A stretch of DNA of 64,000 bases from Chryseobacterium rhizosphaerae (GTDB taxonomy: Bacteria > Bacteroidota > Bacteroidia > Flavobacteriales > Weeksellaceae): NCBI RefSeq assembly GCF_003385455.1, contig NZ_QNUF01000007.1, positions 140,898 through 204,897 of the forward strand, in the 5' to 3' direction. A program made the translations under genes and the position numbers. The notes below the pieces were generated by a model that ran no database searches, was not told the origin of the DNA, and was given only the letters and a program-made list of their open reading frames with translations. Every line of letters begins with the position of its first letter. The stretch's first letter is position 1. Below are positions 55,051 through 63,780 of this stretch, in pieces.

Positions 55051-55692
55051 TTAAAAGCTCTGGTTTATTTCTTTTTTGGCATCTTTCAACAGTTTTTCCG
55101 CTTTCAGTCTTATTTCTTTAGGCAATAATCTGAAATTCTCATCCTTTACTTCCTGATACTGATCTTCTTCCTGAAATGGAATCCAGCCGGTAATTTTTGA
55201 TTTCGAAAATGTCTTCTCACCTAAACTTGTATATACAATCACTTTCAATGGTTTGGCATCCAATCCGTCTGATTCTTCAAAATAAGTAAGATAAAACTCA
55301 GGAAAACCATCTTTGTCTGCATCTCCAATTTCACAGAAGTTAATCATGTACCGAGGCTGCGCCAATCCTGCTGCAAAATCTTTAAAGGTTATTTTTGGAA
55401 GTAATCCACCATGGTCCTCCAGAAAAATACCTGAGTGCAAATCTTTTGGATTTTCACCCAAATAAGTAGGATTTTTAGCTTTGCTTTCGTTCAAAAACCA
55501 AATATAACTTCCATGATTAGGGACAAATGATTGTACAATCATTACCGGATTTCCTGATAATGGATTTCCAACCTCTTCCATAATCTCCTTGTATTTTTTA
55601 TCTGAAGAAAAATATACTCCTGTCCTCATTTGAGCAAATGATAGTACACTCACAATACAAGCAGCAACAGGTAATAGCTTTCTAAAAGTCAT
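55051..55692 (-). CDS. Secreted protein of unknown function, 213 aa
   Basis: The signal peptide ends at about residue 20 (VLSFAQ). The mature domain contains an Asp-rich segment, EIGDADKDGFPEFYLTYF, near residue 120, resembling the calcium-binding loops of FG-GAP-type repeats. Similar segments occur in a Riemerella/Chryseobacterium protein family annotated as surface-polysaccharide-related, but that link is weak. It begins 18 bp after the upstream 494-aa gene, so the two are likely co-transcribed. Confidence 0.62.
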   Translation of the reverse strand: MTFRKLLPVAACIVSVLSFAQMRTGVYFSSDKKYKEIMEEVGNPLSGNPVMIVQSFVPNHGSYIWFLNESKAKNPTYLGENPKDLHSGIFLEDHGGLLPKITFKDFAAGLAQPRYMINFCEIGDADKDGFPEFYLTYFEESDGLDAKPLKVIVYTSLGEKTFSKSKITGWIPFQEEDQYQEVKDENFRLLPKEIRLKAEKLLKDAKKEINQSF

Positions 55693-55710
55693 AGTTTTTC
55701 AATGTATTAT

Positions 55711-57195
55711 TTAATTCTCTTTGTATTCTTTTCCGGAATAAATATCAATATAATAATATATATTTTCCCTTGAATTAAGTTGAACAGTTACCAGCCCATC
55801 CGAATTAATAGACCTGTACCCTTTTGATCCGATATTCTTTTTATTCTTCTGATCATAAAGTATGTACAGACCGTCTTCCTCTTTTTGCAGCGCATACATC
55901 TGTTTTTCCGCATCCAAGACTGAGATGTCATGGTATTCAGGTTTTATCTCCCAAATCTTTGTTTTGCTATTCCACAGTCCCATGGTTCTCAATTTTTTTT
56001 CATCTTCTATTCGGATAAAGTATGTATCATTCATGCCTTGATAAGAATTTATCTTTCCAAATTTCCAGTTTTTGTCAATGAACTGGGTGGGTAAGATCAT
56101 TTTTCTATCGGGCCAAACCATATTTCCAACCTGATCCAGAACTTTAAAGCTGTATGTATCAATGGAATCTGTCACATTTCCTTTGGTATCAATATACAGC
56201 CAGTCATACGCCCAAATATCGTGATCATAATTAAAAACACCCAACAGAAAATAAGGTGAATTGGTTATAGAATACACCAAAGAAGTTTTTTTGATGAAAT
56301 CAATCTGCGAAGCTGTTGCTTTTATAATTTCTTTAGGAAACACTTTTTCGTATTGTGGAAAAGGGTAAACATCATTGGTCTTACTATCTAGTAAAAGCTT
56401 TGGGATTTCCGGCTCATAACGTTCTTTATTAATATCTTTCAGTAGTATAGTTTCCCTCCCAAATTGAAGTGAAAGAGTTTCAGTACCTTTCAATCCGCTG
56501 TGAATAGCTTTTTTCTGCCCCAGTTCATACATTGAAAAATTGACATTTGAAGATTTGAGAAATCGTTTGTTCTCTAACAACTCAGCAATATTATTTTCGA
56601 TTTTACTTAAACCATTTTTTTTGATTTCATAAAGAGTTCCATTCCAAAATAGGTGGCTTTCATCTACAGCAATACAATCGAGATAATAATTATCCTCTAA
56701 GTAGGGAATGTCTTCATGAAGTAAGACTTGTTTACTTTCTAAAATTCCAATCTCTATTTTATGATAAGTCTGTTCTTTTTTAATGCCACTTCCCATGATA
56801 TTCCAGTCCCATTTCCAGACAGGCATTTTCTTTTCATATTCAATATCTCTTTTATAAAAGGTAAGTCCATTTACTACATTTAAATTGATTTCGCTGGTTG
56901 AAAAATCCAAAACAGTTTTTCCATTTCCATCGATGACTGCATATTCATTTTTTCCATTTCCAACAACGGCAAAACCTGTAGCGGTAAAAACTGATGCACT
57001 TCGAAATTTTTGATTCGTAACAGGTTTTAAGCTTGTTTTATCTACATAGACAAAATCATTCTGCCCGGTTAAAAACGGAATGGCATGTGTTGCCTTGGGT
57101 TTTGAAGGAATCCATGGAGAGTTATCTTTCCTTTCCTGTGTGCACGCTGTCACTGAAGTCAACATACAAAATATACTGAATGCTATTATTTTCAT
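55711..57195 (-). CDS. Lipoprotein with WG-like repeats, 494 aa
   Basis: The lipobox SVTACTQERKD gives Cys18. The mature part resembles WG-repeat proteins: FVYVDKTSLKPVTNQKFRSAS, EYAVIDGNGKTVLDF and ALQKEEDGLYILYDQKNKKN have the repeat rhythm of alternating strands and charged turns. It is exported, whereas the cytosolic WG/Sel1 protein in the same block is not. The function is unknown. It heads a two-gene unit with the 213-aa secreted protein. Confidence 0.68.
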   Translation of the reverse strand: MKIIAFSIFCMLTSVTACTQERKDNSPWIPSKPKATHAIPFLTGQNDFVYVDKTSLKPVTNQKFRSASVFTATGFAVVGNGKNEYAVIDGNGKTVLDFSTSEINLNVVNGLTFYKRDIEYEKKMPVWKWDWNIMGSGIKKEQTYHKIEIGILESKQVLLHEDIPYLEDNYYLDCIAVDESHLFWNGTLYEIKKNGLSKIENNIAELLENKRFLKSSNVNFSMYELGQKKAIHSGLKGTETLSLQFGRETILLKDINKERYEPEIPKLLLDSKTNDVYPFPQYEKVFPKEIIKATASQIDFIKKTSLVYSITNSPYFLLGVFNYDHDIWAYDWLYIDTKGNVTDSIDTYSFKVLDQVGNMVWPDRKMILPTQFIDKNWKFGKINSYQGMNDTYFIRIEDEKKLRTMGLWNSKTKIWEIKPEYHDISVLDAEKQMYALQKEEDGLYILYDQKNKKNIGSKGYRSINSDGLVTVQLNSRENIYYYIDIYSGKEYKEN

Positions 57196-57351
57196 ACTTC
57201 AAAATTCAATTCTTCTTAATGAATCAATATTAAAGAGAAGTGAAGAATAAAACAATCCCGATTATCAGCTATATTTTAATGATGGATTCCATTGCTTTGC
57301 ATTTTTATCAATATATTATCCTAGATCAATGTATTGTGAATATTTTCCGTA

Positions 57352-57359
57352 TAAATTTG
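57352..57359 (+). promoter_or_regulatory. -7 element of the alpha/beta-hydrolase gene
   Basis: TAAATTTG fits the TAnnTTTG consensus and lies 55 bp before the ATG. A TTG at 57334-57336 is 15 bp upstream, slightly short for a -33 element. Confidence 0.4.
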
Positions 57360-57413
57360 TGAATGTAAAAAATAAAATACATTATTAATTTATTAATCAT
57401 AAAAAAACAAACA

Positions 57414-58235
57414 ATGAATACACTTACATTAAAAGACGGAACAGAAATTTACTACAAAGATTGGGGGAAAGGACAGCCTGTATTTTTTCATCATGGATGG
57501 CCACTTTCCAGTGATGATTGGGATGCACAAATGTTTTTCTTTTTAGAACAAGGATATAGGGTGATTGCCCACGACAGAAGGGGTCATGGAAGATCTGAAC
57601 AAACCCCTTATGGACATGATATGGACACCTATGCTTCTGATGTGGCAGAAATTGTTGCCGCTTTGGATTTAAAAGACGTCATCCATGTGGGGCATTCTAC
57701 AGGAGGAGGTGAAGTGATCCGATATGTAGCAAAGCATGGTAACGGAAGGGTTTCAAAAGCCGTTTTAGTAAGTGCAGTAACTCCTATCATGGTTCAGAAT
57801 GAGAATAATCCCAATGGAGTTCCTATTTCAGTTTTTGATGATATCCGAAATAATACGGCTAAACACAGACAGCAGTTTTTTATTGATCTTACTTTCCCTT
57901 TCTATGGATATAACAGGGAAGGAGCTAAGATTTCTGAAGGGATTCAGAGAAACTGGTGGCGTCAAGGAATGAATGGTTCTATCAAAGCCCATTACGATTG
58001 TGTTAAAGCATTCTCTGAAACTGATTTCACCGAAGATCTTAAAAGTGTGGACGTTCCTGTTTTGGTAATGCATGGTGAAGATGATCAGATTGTACCATTT
58101 GAAACTACGGGGAAAGTAGCTGCTACCCTGCTTAAAAACGGAAAATTAATTTCTTATCCAGGTTTTCCCCATGGGATGCCTACCACAGAAGCTGAAACTA
58201 TTAATAAAGACTTATTAGCGTTTTTTCAGTCATAA
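57414..58235 (+). CDS. Alpha/beta hydrolase, non-heme chloroperoxidase-like
   Basis: The 273-residue protein has the catalytic triad: Ser in GHSTGGGE near residue 98, Asp in MHGEDDQIVPFE near 224 and His in PGFPHGMPTTE near 252. The oxyanion segment FHHGWPLSSDDWD (about 24-36) and AHDRRGHGRSEQ complete the family pattern. Members are esterases that can perhydrolyse acids to peracids (cofactor-free haloperoxidases). It is cytosolic. It is the last gene before rpmI-rplT. Confidence 0.92.
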   Translation: MNTLTLKDGTEIYYKDWGKGQPVFFHHGWPLSSDDWDAQMFFFLEQGYRVIAHDRRGHGRSEQTPYGHDMDTYASDVAEIVAALDLKDVIHVGHSTGGGEVIRYVAKHGNGRVSKAVLVSAVTPIMVQNENNPNGVPISVFDDIRNNTAKHRQQFFIDLTFPFYGYNREGAKISEGIQRNWWRQGMNGSIKAHYDCVKAFSETDFTEDLKSVDVPVLVMHGEDDQIVPFETTGKVAATLLKNGKLISYPGFPHGMPTTEAETINKDLLAFFQS

Positions 58236-58300
58236 TTTGAGCTAATAATGTTGGGGAGAAACTATGAAAAATGTAGATTTCCGACAGAACATATCATAAA

Positions 58301-58326
58301 AAGACCGTTCCAGTAAGGGCGGTCTT
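58301..58326 (+). terminator. Weak terminator after the hydrolase gene
   Basis: A 7-bp stem (AAGACCG / CGGTCTT) has a 12-nt loop, followed by only a short T-rich stretch. Its position about 65 bp after the hydrolase stop fits termination. Confidence 0.5.
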
Positions 58327-58380
58327 CTTATTTACTACGATAAAATCACAGATTATAAAAGTTCGAATTGATTTTTTTTG

Positions 58381-58416
58381 TATCTTTGCACACTATTATT
58401 CCTAATGTCCTTAGGA
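58381..58416 (+). promoter_or_regulatory. rpmI promoter and small leader hairpin
   Basis: TATCTTTG at 58381-58388 is a -7 element. Just downstream, TCCTAA (58400-58405) and TTAGGA (58411-58416) form a 6-bp hairpin in the leader of about 70 nt before rpmI. It could be part of ribosomal-protein autoregulation. Confidence 0.5.
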
Positions 58417-58463
58417 GTATCCAAAACAGATATTGATAACAAAAACAATAAAAAAGCAAGACA

Positions 58464-58661
58464 ATGCCAAAATTAAAAACGAAATCAGGTGCTAAGAAAC
58501 GTTTTGCTCTTACCGGTTCTGGTAAGATCAAAAGAAAAAACGCTTACAAAAGCCACATCTTAACTAAGAAAGAAACTAAGCAGAAGAGAAATCTTACTAG
58601 CACTTCTTACGTAGCTAAAGTGGACGAAAAAAGCGTTCAACGTCAATTAGCAATTAAGTAG
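58464..58661 (+). CDS. rpmI: Ribosomal protein L35 (bL35)
   Basis: The 65-residue basic protein has the typical [22 protein letters not shown] start and Lys-rich middle. It is a component of the large ribosomal subunit. It is followed by rplT after 118 bp. In many bacteria these two follow infC directly; here infC is 16.4 kb away. Confidence 0.97.
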   Translation: MPKLKTKSGAKKRFALTGSGKIKRKNAYKSHILTKKETKQKRNLTSTSYVAKVDEKSVQRQLAIK

Positions 58662-58737
58662 TTTTTATAAATCTATATTCGGTTTATAAGAATTCAAACA
58701 AATTCATCATTTTAACCCTGGAACGGTGCTAACAAGA

Positions 58738-58751
58738 GCAACATATGTTGC
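58738..58751 (+). promoter_or_regulatory. Perfect palindrome in the rpmI-rplT spacer
   Basis: A 14-bp self-complementary GCAACATATGTTGC lies 28 bp before the rplT start, following CTGGAACGGTGCT. Position and structure suggest a translational operator for L20, but this is inference. Confidence 0.4.
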
Positions 58752-58779
58752 CGCCCTTTTCAAAAAAACAATTTAAATT

Positions 58780-59124
58780 ATGCCAAGATCAGTAAATGCG
58801 GTAGCTTCAAGAGCTCGCAGAAAGAAAATTTTTAAGCAAGCTAAAGGTTTTTTCGGTAGAAGAAAGAACGTTTGGACTGTAGCTAAAAACGCGGTAGAAA
58901 AAGCAATGCAATATGCTTACCGTGGTAGAAAAGAGAAAAAGAGAAATTTCAGAGCACTTTGGATCACTCGTATCAACGCGGGAACTAGAGAGCACGGAAT
59001 GTCTTACTCTCAATTTATGGGAGCTCTTAAAAAGAACAACATTGAGCTTAACAGAAAAGTTTTAGCAGATTTAGCAATGAATCACCCTGAAGCTTTCAAA
59101 GCTGTTGTAGATCAAGTAAAATAA
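58780..59124 (+). CDS. rplT: Ribosomal protein L20 (bL20)
   Basis: The 114-residue protein has the L20 features: [20 protein letters not shown] at the start, [11 protein letters not shown] near residue 46 and LWITRINAG near 60. It binds 23S rRNA early in large-subunit assembly and represses its own operon in other bacteria. A strong terminator follows. Confidence 0.97.
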   Translation: MPRSVNAVASRARRKKIFKQAKGFFGRRKNVWTVAKNAVEKAMQYAYRGRKEKKRNFRALWITRINAGTREHGMSYSQFMGALKKNNIELNRKVLADLAMNHPEAFKAVVDQVK

Positions 59125-59155
59125 TGTAGAATACTATTTTTGTTATCAATATAAG

Positions 59156-59180
59156 TCCCGGGTTTTCCCGGGATTTTTTT
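59156..59180 (+). terminator. Terminator after rplT
   Basis: A 7-bp GC stem (TCCCGGG / CCCGGGA) has a 4-nt T loop, followed by nine T. Confidence 0.92.
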
Positions 59181-59357
59181 TTGTTTGCTGTCCTATAGTC
59201 CTTCCACTCTTTGTATGATTTTAATTACACTCATCTACCATATATTCCTATATCGATAACGAATAACCAATTAAAATAGAATAAACAATACGGATCAATA
59301 ATACCAAATGATAATTAATTAGTATATTAGCAATCAAAAAATAATTTGATTGAAGAA

Positions 59358-60539
59358 ATGAAAAAAATTGCCGTTTTTTTATTTACATCTGTAGCGTTAC
59401 AAAATATTGCTGCTCAAAATCTTATCCAGGCTTATAAAGACAGAGCCGACATGGTTACCCAGGCCAATATCAGTAACAACCTTCAGGAGTTTTCCAATCT
59501 TGGAGTAAAAACCACAGGTTCAACCGCTAATACCGACGCTTTAAACTGGCTTAAAAACAAATATCTTTCTTATGGATATTCCTCAAGCCAGATGGTTGAA
59601 GATCCTTTCAGCTTTGGAAGTACAAATTCTAAAAACCTGGTGATCACCAAAACGGGTACGCTGTATCCGGATAAATACATTATTATCTGCGGGCATTATG
59701 ATACCATTGTAGGACCGGGTGTCAGTGATAATGGCAGCGGGACTTCCATTCTTTTAGAAGCAGCCAGAATATTAAAAGATATTCCTACAGAATATTCTAT
59801 CAAATTTGTTCATTTTTCCGGTGAAGAACAGGGACTGATAGGAAGTAACCATTATGTAAATAATGTAGCTTACCAGGGAAATACCCGAAAACTGGATATA
59901 AAACTGGTTTTTAATATTGACCAGGTAGGAGGTCAGATAGGAAATTTAAATAACAAGATTACCTGCGAAAGAGATACAGGTGGAATATCCAGTAATAATG
60001 CAGCTTCTAATACTGCGACACAGGAACTGGCGGTATGTACCGGACTCTATTCTCCTCTCCAGACTTCTATTTCTTATGCTTATAGCTCTGACTATATTCC
60101 TTTTGAAGAGAAAGGATATACTATTACCGGATTTTATGAGTATATCAAAAGTGAGAATGAACATAGTACGGATGATAATCTGACCAATATAGATCCTGTG
60201 TATGTTTTCAATGTGGGGAAAGCTGCTGTAGGCGCATTGCAGCATTTCGCTGTTGCCAGTACCAGCAATAACAATAACTTACAGGTGAATGAAACGCCTG
60301 CTAAGGATCCGTTACAAAATATCAGAATATATCCAAATCCTGCCAAGGATATGATTACAGTAGAAACAGAAAAGAGTAAACAGTTTAGCATTGAAATCAA
60401 TGATATGGCCGGACATCTGGTTTTGAGTTCTGAAAATCAAAATAGAATAAATACTTCAGCGCTTCAAAATGGTGTTTATACCATTACCATAAAAACAAGT
60501 GCAGGTAATCTGACCAGAAAAATAATTATTGAAAAATAA
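59358..60539 (+). CDS. Secreted M28 metallopeptidase with T9SS domain, paralogue 1
   Basis: The 393-residue precursor starts at MKKIAVFLF. A TTG four codons upstream is rejected because the signal peptide begins here. The M28 domain has metal ligands H113 and D124 (GHYDTIVGPGVSDNGSG), catalytic E156 and ligand E157 (FSGEEQG), D188 (FNIDQVGG) and a His in SENEHSTDD. The C-terminal type A T9SS sorting domain covers about 320-393 (IYPNPAKDMITV). It is an extracellular aminopeptidase-type enzyme. It is first of three tandem paralogues. Confidence 0.92.
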   Translation: MKKIAVFLFTSVALQNIAAQNLIQAYKDRADMVTQANISNNLQEFSNLGVKTTGSTANTDALNWLKNKYLSYGYSSSQMVEDPFSFGSTNSKNLVITKTGTLYPDKYIIICGHYDTIVGPGVSDNGSGTSILLEAARILKDIPTEYSIKFVHFSGEEQGLIGSNHYVNNVAYQGNTRKLDIKLVFNIDQVGGQIGNLNNKITCERDTGGISSNNAASNTATQELAVCTGLYSPLQTSISYAYSSDYIPFEEKGYTITGFYEYIKSENEHSTDDNLTNIDPVYVFNVGKAAVGALQHFAVASTSNNNNLQVNETPAKDPLQNIRIYPNPAKDMITVETEKSKQFSIEINDMAGHLVLSSENQNRINTSALQNGVYTITIKTSAGNLTRKIIIEK

Positions 60540-60614
60540 GTCCTATCAACCGTCATACATCTTGAAAAAATACATTTTCATTGTGTACTTCTTACCTATA
60601 TAATATATCAAAAA

Positions 60615-61790
60615 ATGAAAAAAATCGCTATTTTTTTATTTACTTCTATCATTGTTCAACATACTGAAGCACAAAGCTTTATTCAGTCATATAAAGACCG
60701 TGCTGATGCTGTTTCTCAAACCAACATCATTAATAATCTTCAGAATTTCGCCAGTTATGGGATAAAAACGACAGGTTCAACAGCTAATACAAATGCTCTG
60801 AACTGGTTAAAAAGTAAGTATACCTCTTTTGGCTATACTGCCGGTCAGATAGCAGAAGATCCTTTCAGCTATGGCAGCACAGGATCAAAAAACTTAGTGA
60901 TTACCAAAACCGGAACCGTTTATCCAAATAAATACGTAATTATCTGCGGACATTTTGATACAATCAATGGACCAGGGGTCAATGATAATGGCAGTGGTAC
61001 TTCCATTATCCTGGAAGCTGCCAGAATATTGAAAGATGTTCCTACAGACTATTCTATCAAATTCATTCATTTTTCAGGAGAGGAGCAAAACCTAATAGGA
61101 AGTCACCATTACGCAAATAACATAGCTTATCAGGGAGGTGTTCGTATGCTGGATATTAAAGTAGTCTTTAATCTGGATCAGGTAGGTGGCGTGATGGGAA
61201 ATAATAACAACATTGTTTATTGTGATGAGGATCAAGGGGGTGACCCTGCCAATAATGCGGCATCTGCTGTAGTCACTCAGGAACTCAGAAACTGTACTAC
61301 TCTTTATTCTCCACTTCAAACCGCTGTAGATCCTGCTGAAGCTACAGATTATATCCCCTTTGAGCAAAAAGGATATACCATTACCGGTTTTTTTGAAAGA
61401 ATAAGAAGTAGTTATCCCCATACTTCCAGCGATACATTTAACAATACAGATCCTGTTTATATTTACAATATCGGAAAAGCTGCCGTGGGAGCATTACAGC
61501 ATTTTGCTGTTGCCAGTACTCTGTTGGGAACTCAGGAAAATGTTTCAAAAAATCCACTGGAAGCTGTAAAAATATATCCCAATCCTGTAAAAGATATCAT
61601 CAATATTGAGCTTCCTGATTCTAAGATAAAAAATTTCAGCTTTGAAATCACTGACTTTCCGGGACGTTCAATTCTAAAAACGACTAACGAAACAAAAATT
61701 AATGTTTCCAACCTGGAAAATGGCGCTTATCTTGGAATTTTAAAAACCGCTGATCAAACTGTGGTAAGAAAAGTTATGATTATGAGATAA
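60615..61790 (+). CDS. Secreted M28 metallopeptidase with T9SS domain, paralogue 2
   Basis: The 391-residue paralogue has a signal peptide (ending TEAQ), the M28 ligands in GHFDTINGPGVNDNGSG, FSGEEQNLIGS, FNLDQVGG and YPHTSSD, and a sorting domain from about residue 320 (IYPNPVKDIINI). In the second motif Gly is replaced by Asn (EEQN), a change next to but not at the ligands. It lies 75 bp after paralogue 1, with no clear terminator between, so co-transcription is possible. Confidence 0.92.
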   Translation: MKKIAIFLFTSIIVQHTEAQSFIQSYKDRADAVSQTNIINNLQNFASYGIKTTGSTANTNALNWLKSKYTSFGYTAGQIAEDPFSYGSTGSKNLVITKTGTVYPNKYVIICGHFDTINGPGVNDNGSGTSIILEAARILKDVPTDYSIKFIHFSGEEQNLIGSHHYANNIAYQGGVRMLDIKVVFNLDQVGGVMGNNNNIVYCDEDQGGDPANNAASAVVTQELRNCTTLYSPLQTAVDPAEATDYIPFEQKGYTITGFFERIRSSYPHTSSDTFNNTDPVYIYNIGKAAVGALQHFAVASTLLGTQENVSKNPLEAVKIYPNPVKDIINIELPDSKIKNFSFEITDFPGRSILKTTNETKINVSNLENGAYLGILKTADQTVVRKVMIMR

Positions 61791-61817
61791 ATTTCATTCA
61801 AAATACCAGCTTTTAGC

Positions 61818-61855
61818 ATACAAAGCCCTTTGAACTGTTTCAAAGGGCTTTGTAT
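61818..61855 (+). terminator. Long hairpin after M28 paralogue 2
   Basis: A perfect 17-bp stem (ATACAAAGCCCTTTGAA and its complement) has a 4-nt loop. The downstream T-run is short, so it could be a weak terminator or an RNA-stabilising hairpin. Confidence 0.65.
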
Positions 61856-62018
61856 TGATCGTATTGTCAAATTTAACAACAAATCTCACAAAATACCGGC
61901 AGAGACATGATAAGTTCCGCATAACAAAATTGTATAAAATTTATTATATTTTTAAATTATTAAACACATCATTGTGATTTATTTACTACATTCGTATTTA
62001 CAAACCATTATATATAAT

Positions 62019-63188
62019 ATGAAAAAAATCACAACATTTTTATTGACTTCATTGGTCATACAGAGTATCGGAGCTCAATCTTTTATTCAGGCTTATAAAA
62101 ACAGAGCTGATATGGTTACCCAAGCCAATATTACCGCCAATCTTCAGGAATTCGGTAATTTAGGAATAAAGACCACCGGCTCACAGGCAAACAACAACAC
62201 GCTGACCTGGATTAAAAATAAATATACCTCTTACGGATATTCTGCCAGTCAAATTGTGGAAAGTTCCTTTACGTATGGATCATCGAGTTCAAAGAACCTG
62301 ATCATTACCAAGACAGGAACTCTTTACCCTAACAAATATGTTATTATCTGCGGACATTACGATACCATTAATGGTCCGGGGGTTAATGATAACGGCAGTG
62401 GTACTTCCATTATCCTGGAAGCTGCCAGAATATTGAAAGATGTTCCTACAGAATACTCTATTAAATTTATTCACTTTTCAGGGGAAGAACAAGGTTTGGT
62501 AGGCAGCAGCCATTATGTGAATAATGTTGTATACCAGGGAGGTGTCCGCAAATTGGATATCAAACTTGTCTTTAACCTTGACCAGGTAGGTGGCGTAAAA
62601 GGGAATAATAACAATACGGTGTATTGCGACGAAGATCAGGGAGGAGTGTCCAGCAATAATGCCGCTTCTGCCGCAGTAACCCAACAACTCAGAAATTGTA
62701 CAACACTCTACTCGCCTCTTCAGACAGCCGTAGATCCTGCCGAAAGAACTGATTATATCCCATTTGAAAAAAAAGGCGAAGTAATCACAGGTTTTTATGA
62801 AAGAATTGAAAGCCCTTATCCACATACCAATAAAGACACCTTTGCTAATGTAGACCCTGTTTATGTTTATAATATTGGAAAAGCTGCCGTAGGTGCTTTA
62901 CAACATTTTGCAACAGCCTCAGTATCTTCAGCCAATAAGCAAACTCCGACCAACACTCTGGAAGATGTAAAGATCTACCCTAACCCGGCTAACGATATTT
63001 TACACGTTGAGCTTCCTTCTCCAACCACTAATTTCAGCTTTGAAATGACCAATCTGGTAGGAAGATCATTACTTAAAACAAATAACGAAACCAAAATCGA
63101 TGTCTCCACTCTTCAAAAAGGAATGTATATCGGCATTTTAAAAGTAGGTGATCAGACCCTAGTCAAAAATATATTGATTGACAGGTAA
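62019..63188 (+). CDS. Secreted M28 metallopeptidase with T9SS domain, paralogue 3
   Basis: The 389-residue protein starts at MKKITTFLLTS. A GTG 15 codons upstream would place hydrophobic residues before the signal peptide and is rejected. It has the M28 ligands in GHYDTINGPGVNDNGSG, FSGEEQGLVGS, FNLDQVGG and YPHTNKD, then a T9SS sorting domain (IYPNPANDILHV). It is more like paralogue 2 than 1, suggesting the latest duplication produced genes 2 and 3. Confidence 0.92.
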   Translation: MKKITTFLLTSLVIQSIGAQSFIQAYKNRADMVTQANITANLQEFGNLGIKTTGSQANNNTLTWIKNKYTSYGYSASQIVESSFTYGSSSSKNLIITKTGTLYPNKYVIICGHYDTINGPGVNDNGSGTSIILEAARILKDVPTEYSIKFIHFSGEEQGLVGSSHYVNNVVYQGGVRKLDIKLVFNLDQVGGVKGNNNNTVYCDEDQGGVSSNNAASAAVTQQLRNCTTLYSPLQTAVDPAERTDYIPFEKKGEVITGFYERIESPYPHTNKDTFANVDPVYVYNIGKAAVGALQHFATASVSSANKQTPTNTLEDVKIYPNPANDILHVELPSPTTNFSFEMTNLVGRSLLKTNNETKIDVSTLQKGMYIGILKVGDQTLVKNILIDR

Positions 63189-63217
63189 AATGTAATCATA
63201 CTTTTGAATATAAAAGC

Positions 63218-63247
63218 AAAAGCCAACTTATGAAAGTTGGCTTTTGT
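63218..63247 (+). terminator. Terminator after M28 paralogue 3
   Basis: A perfect 12-bp stem (AAAAGCCAACTT / AAGTTGGCTTTT) has a 4-nt loop, followed by G and two T. Confidence 0.8.
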
Positions 63248-63307
63248 TATGATTATTTTTTCTTGTAGAATAGCTATATCGTATTTGCAGTAGTTCTTAT
63301 TTCGAAC

Positions 63308-63643
63308 TTAATATTTATAAGATTTTATTGTACCATTTCTATAAACATGAATCCTGTCTTCATCCTTACATTTGACTATGCTATCGTTTTTTTGAAAACG
63401 ACTGTATTCATACATATTAAATTCTAATCTCTTTTTATTATTTAATATTAAAACAGTCACTCCGTGATTAGAATAATCTCTATACATGCTATCAATTTTA
63501 CCCGAAAAAGATATCGTTACATTTTTTTCCTCCATACTTTTAGATTCCTTCCTTAAATTATCTTTATAAAAGAAATATCCCAAGACAGCCAAGCAAAATG
63601 CTATGGCTCCCGGTATTTTAACTCCTACATTTCTACTGACCAC
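63308..63643 (-). CDS. Small single-pass membrane protein, 111 aa
   Basis: It has one N-terminal membrane helix (about 10-27, PGAIAFCLAVLGYFFY) followed by a small beta-rich domain with a segment FSGKIDSMYRDYSNHGVTVLIL. I recognise no family. It lies 137 bp downstream of another leftward membrane-protein gene cut by the window edge. Confidence 0.6.
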   Translation of the reverse strand: MVSRNVGVKIPGAIAFCLAVLGYFFYKDNLRKESKSMEEKNVTISFSGKIDSMYRDYSNHGVTVLILNNKKRLEFNMYEYSRFQKNDSIVKCKDEDRIHVYRNGTIKSYKY

Positions 63644-63780
63644 TTTCTGTAATTTTTAATAGCTCATGGCTGTGTTATATTTTTTTGTTCTTCTACCTTT
63701 AACCATGTTATAATTTTTATTTTTTGGGATAAATAATTAGAGCACTGAAATCCAATGCCCTAATTATAACTTAGTAATAA

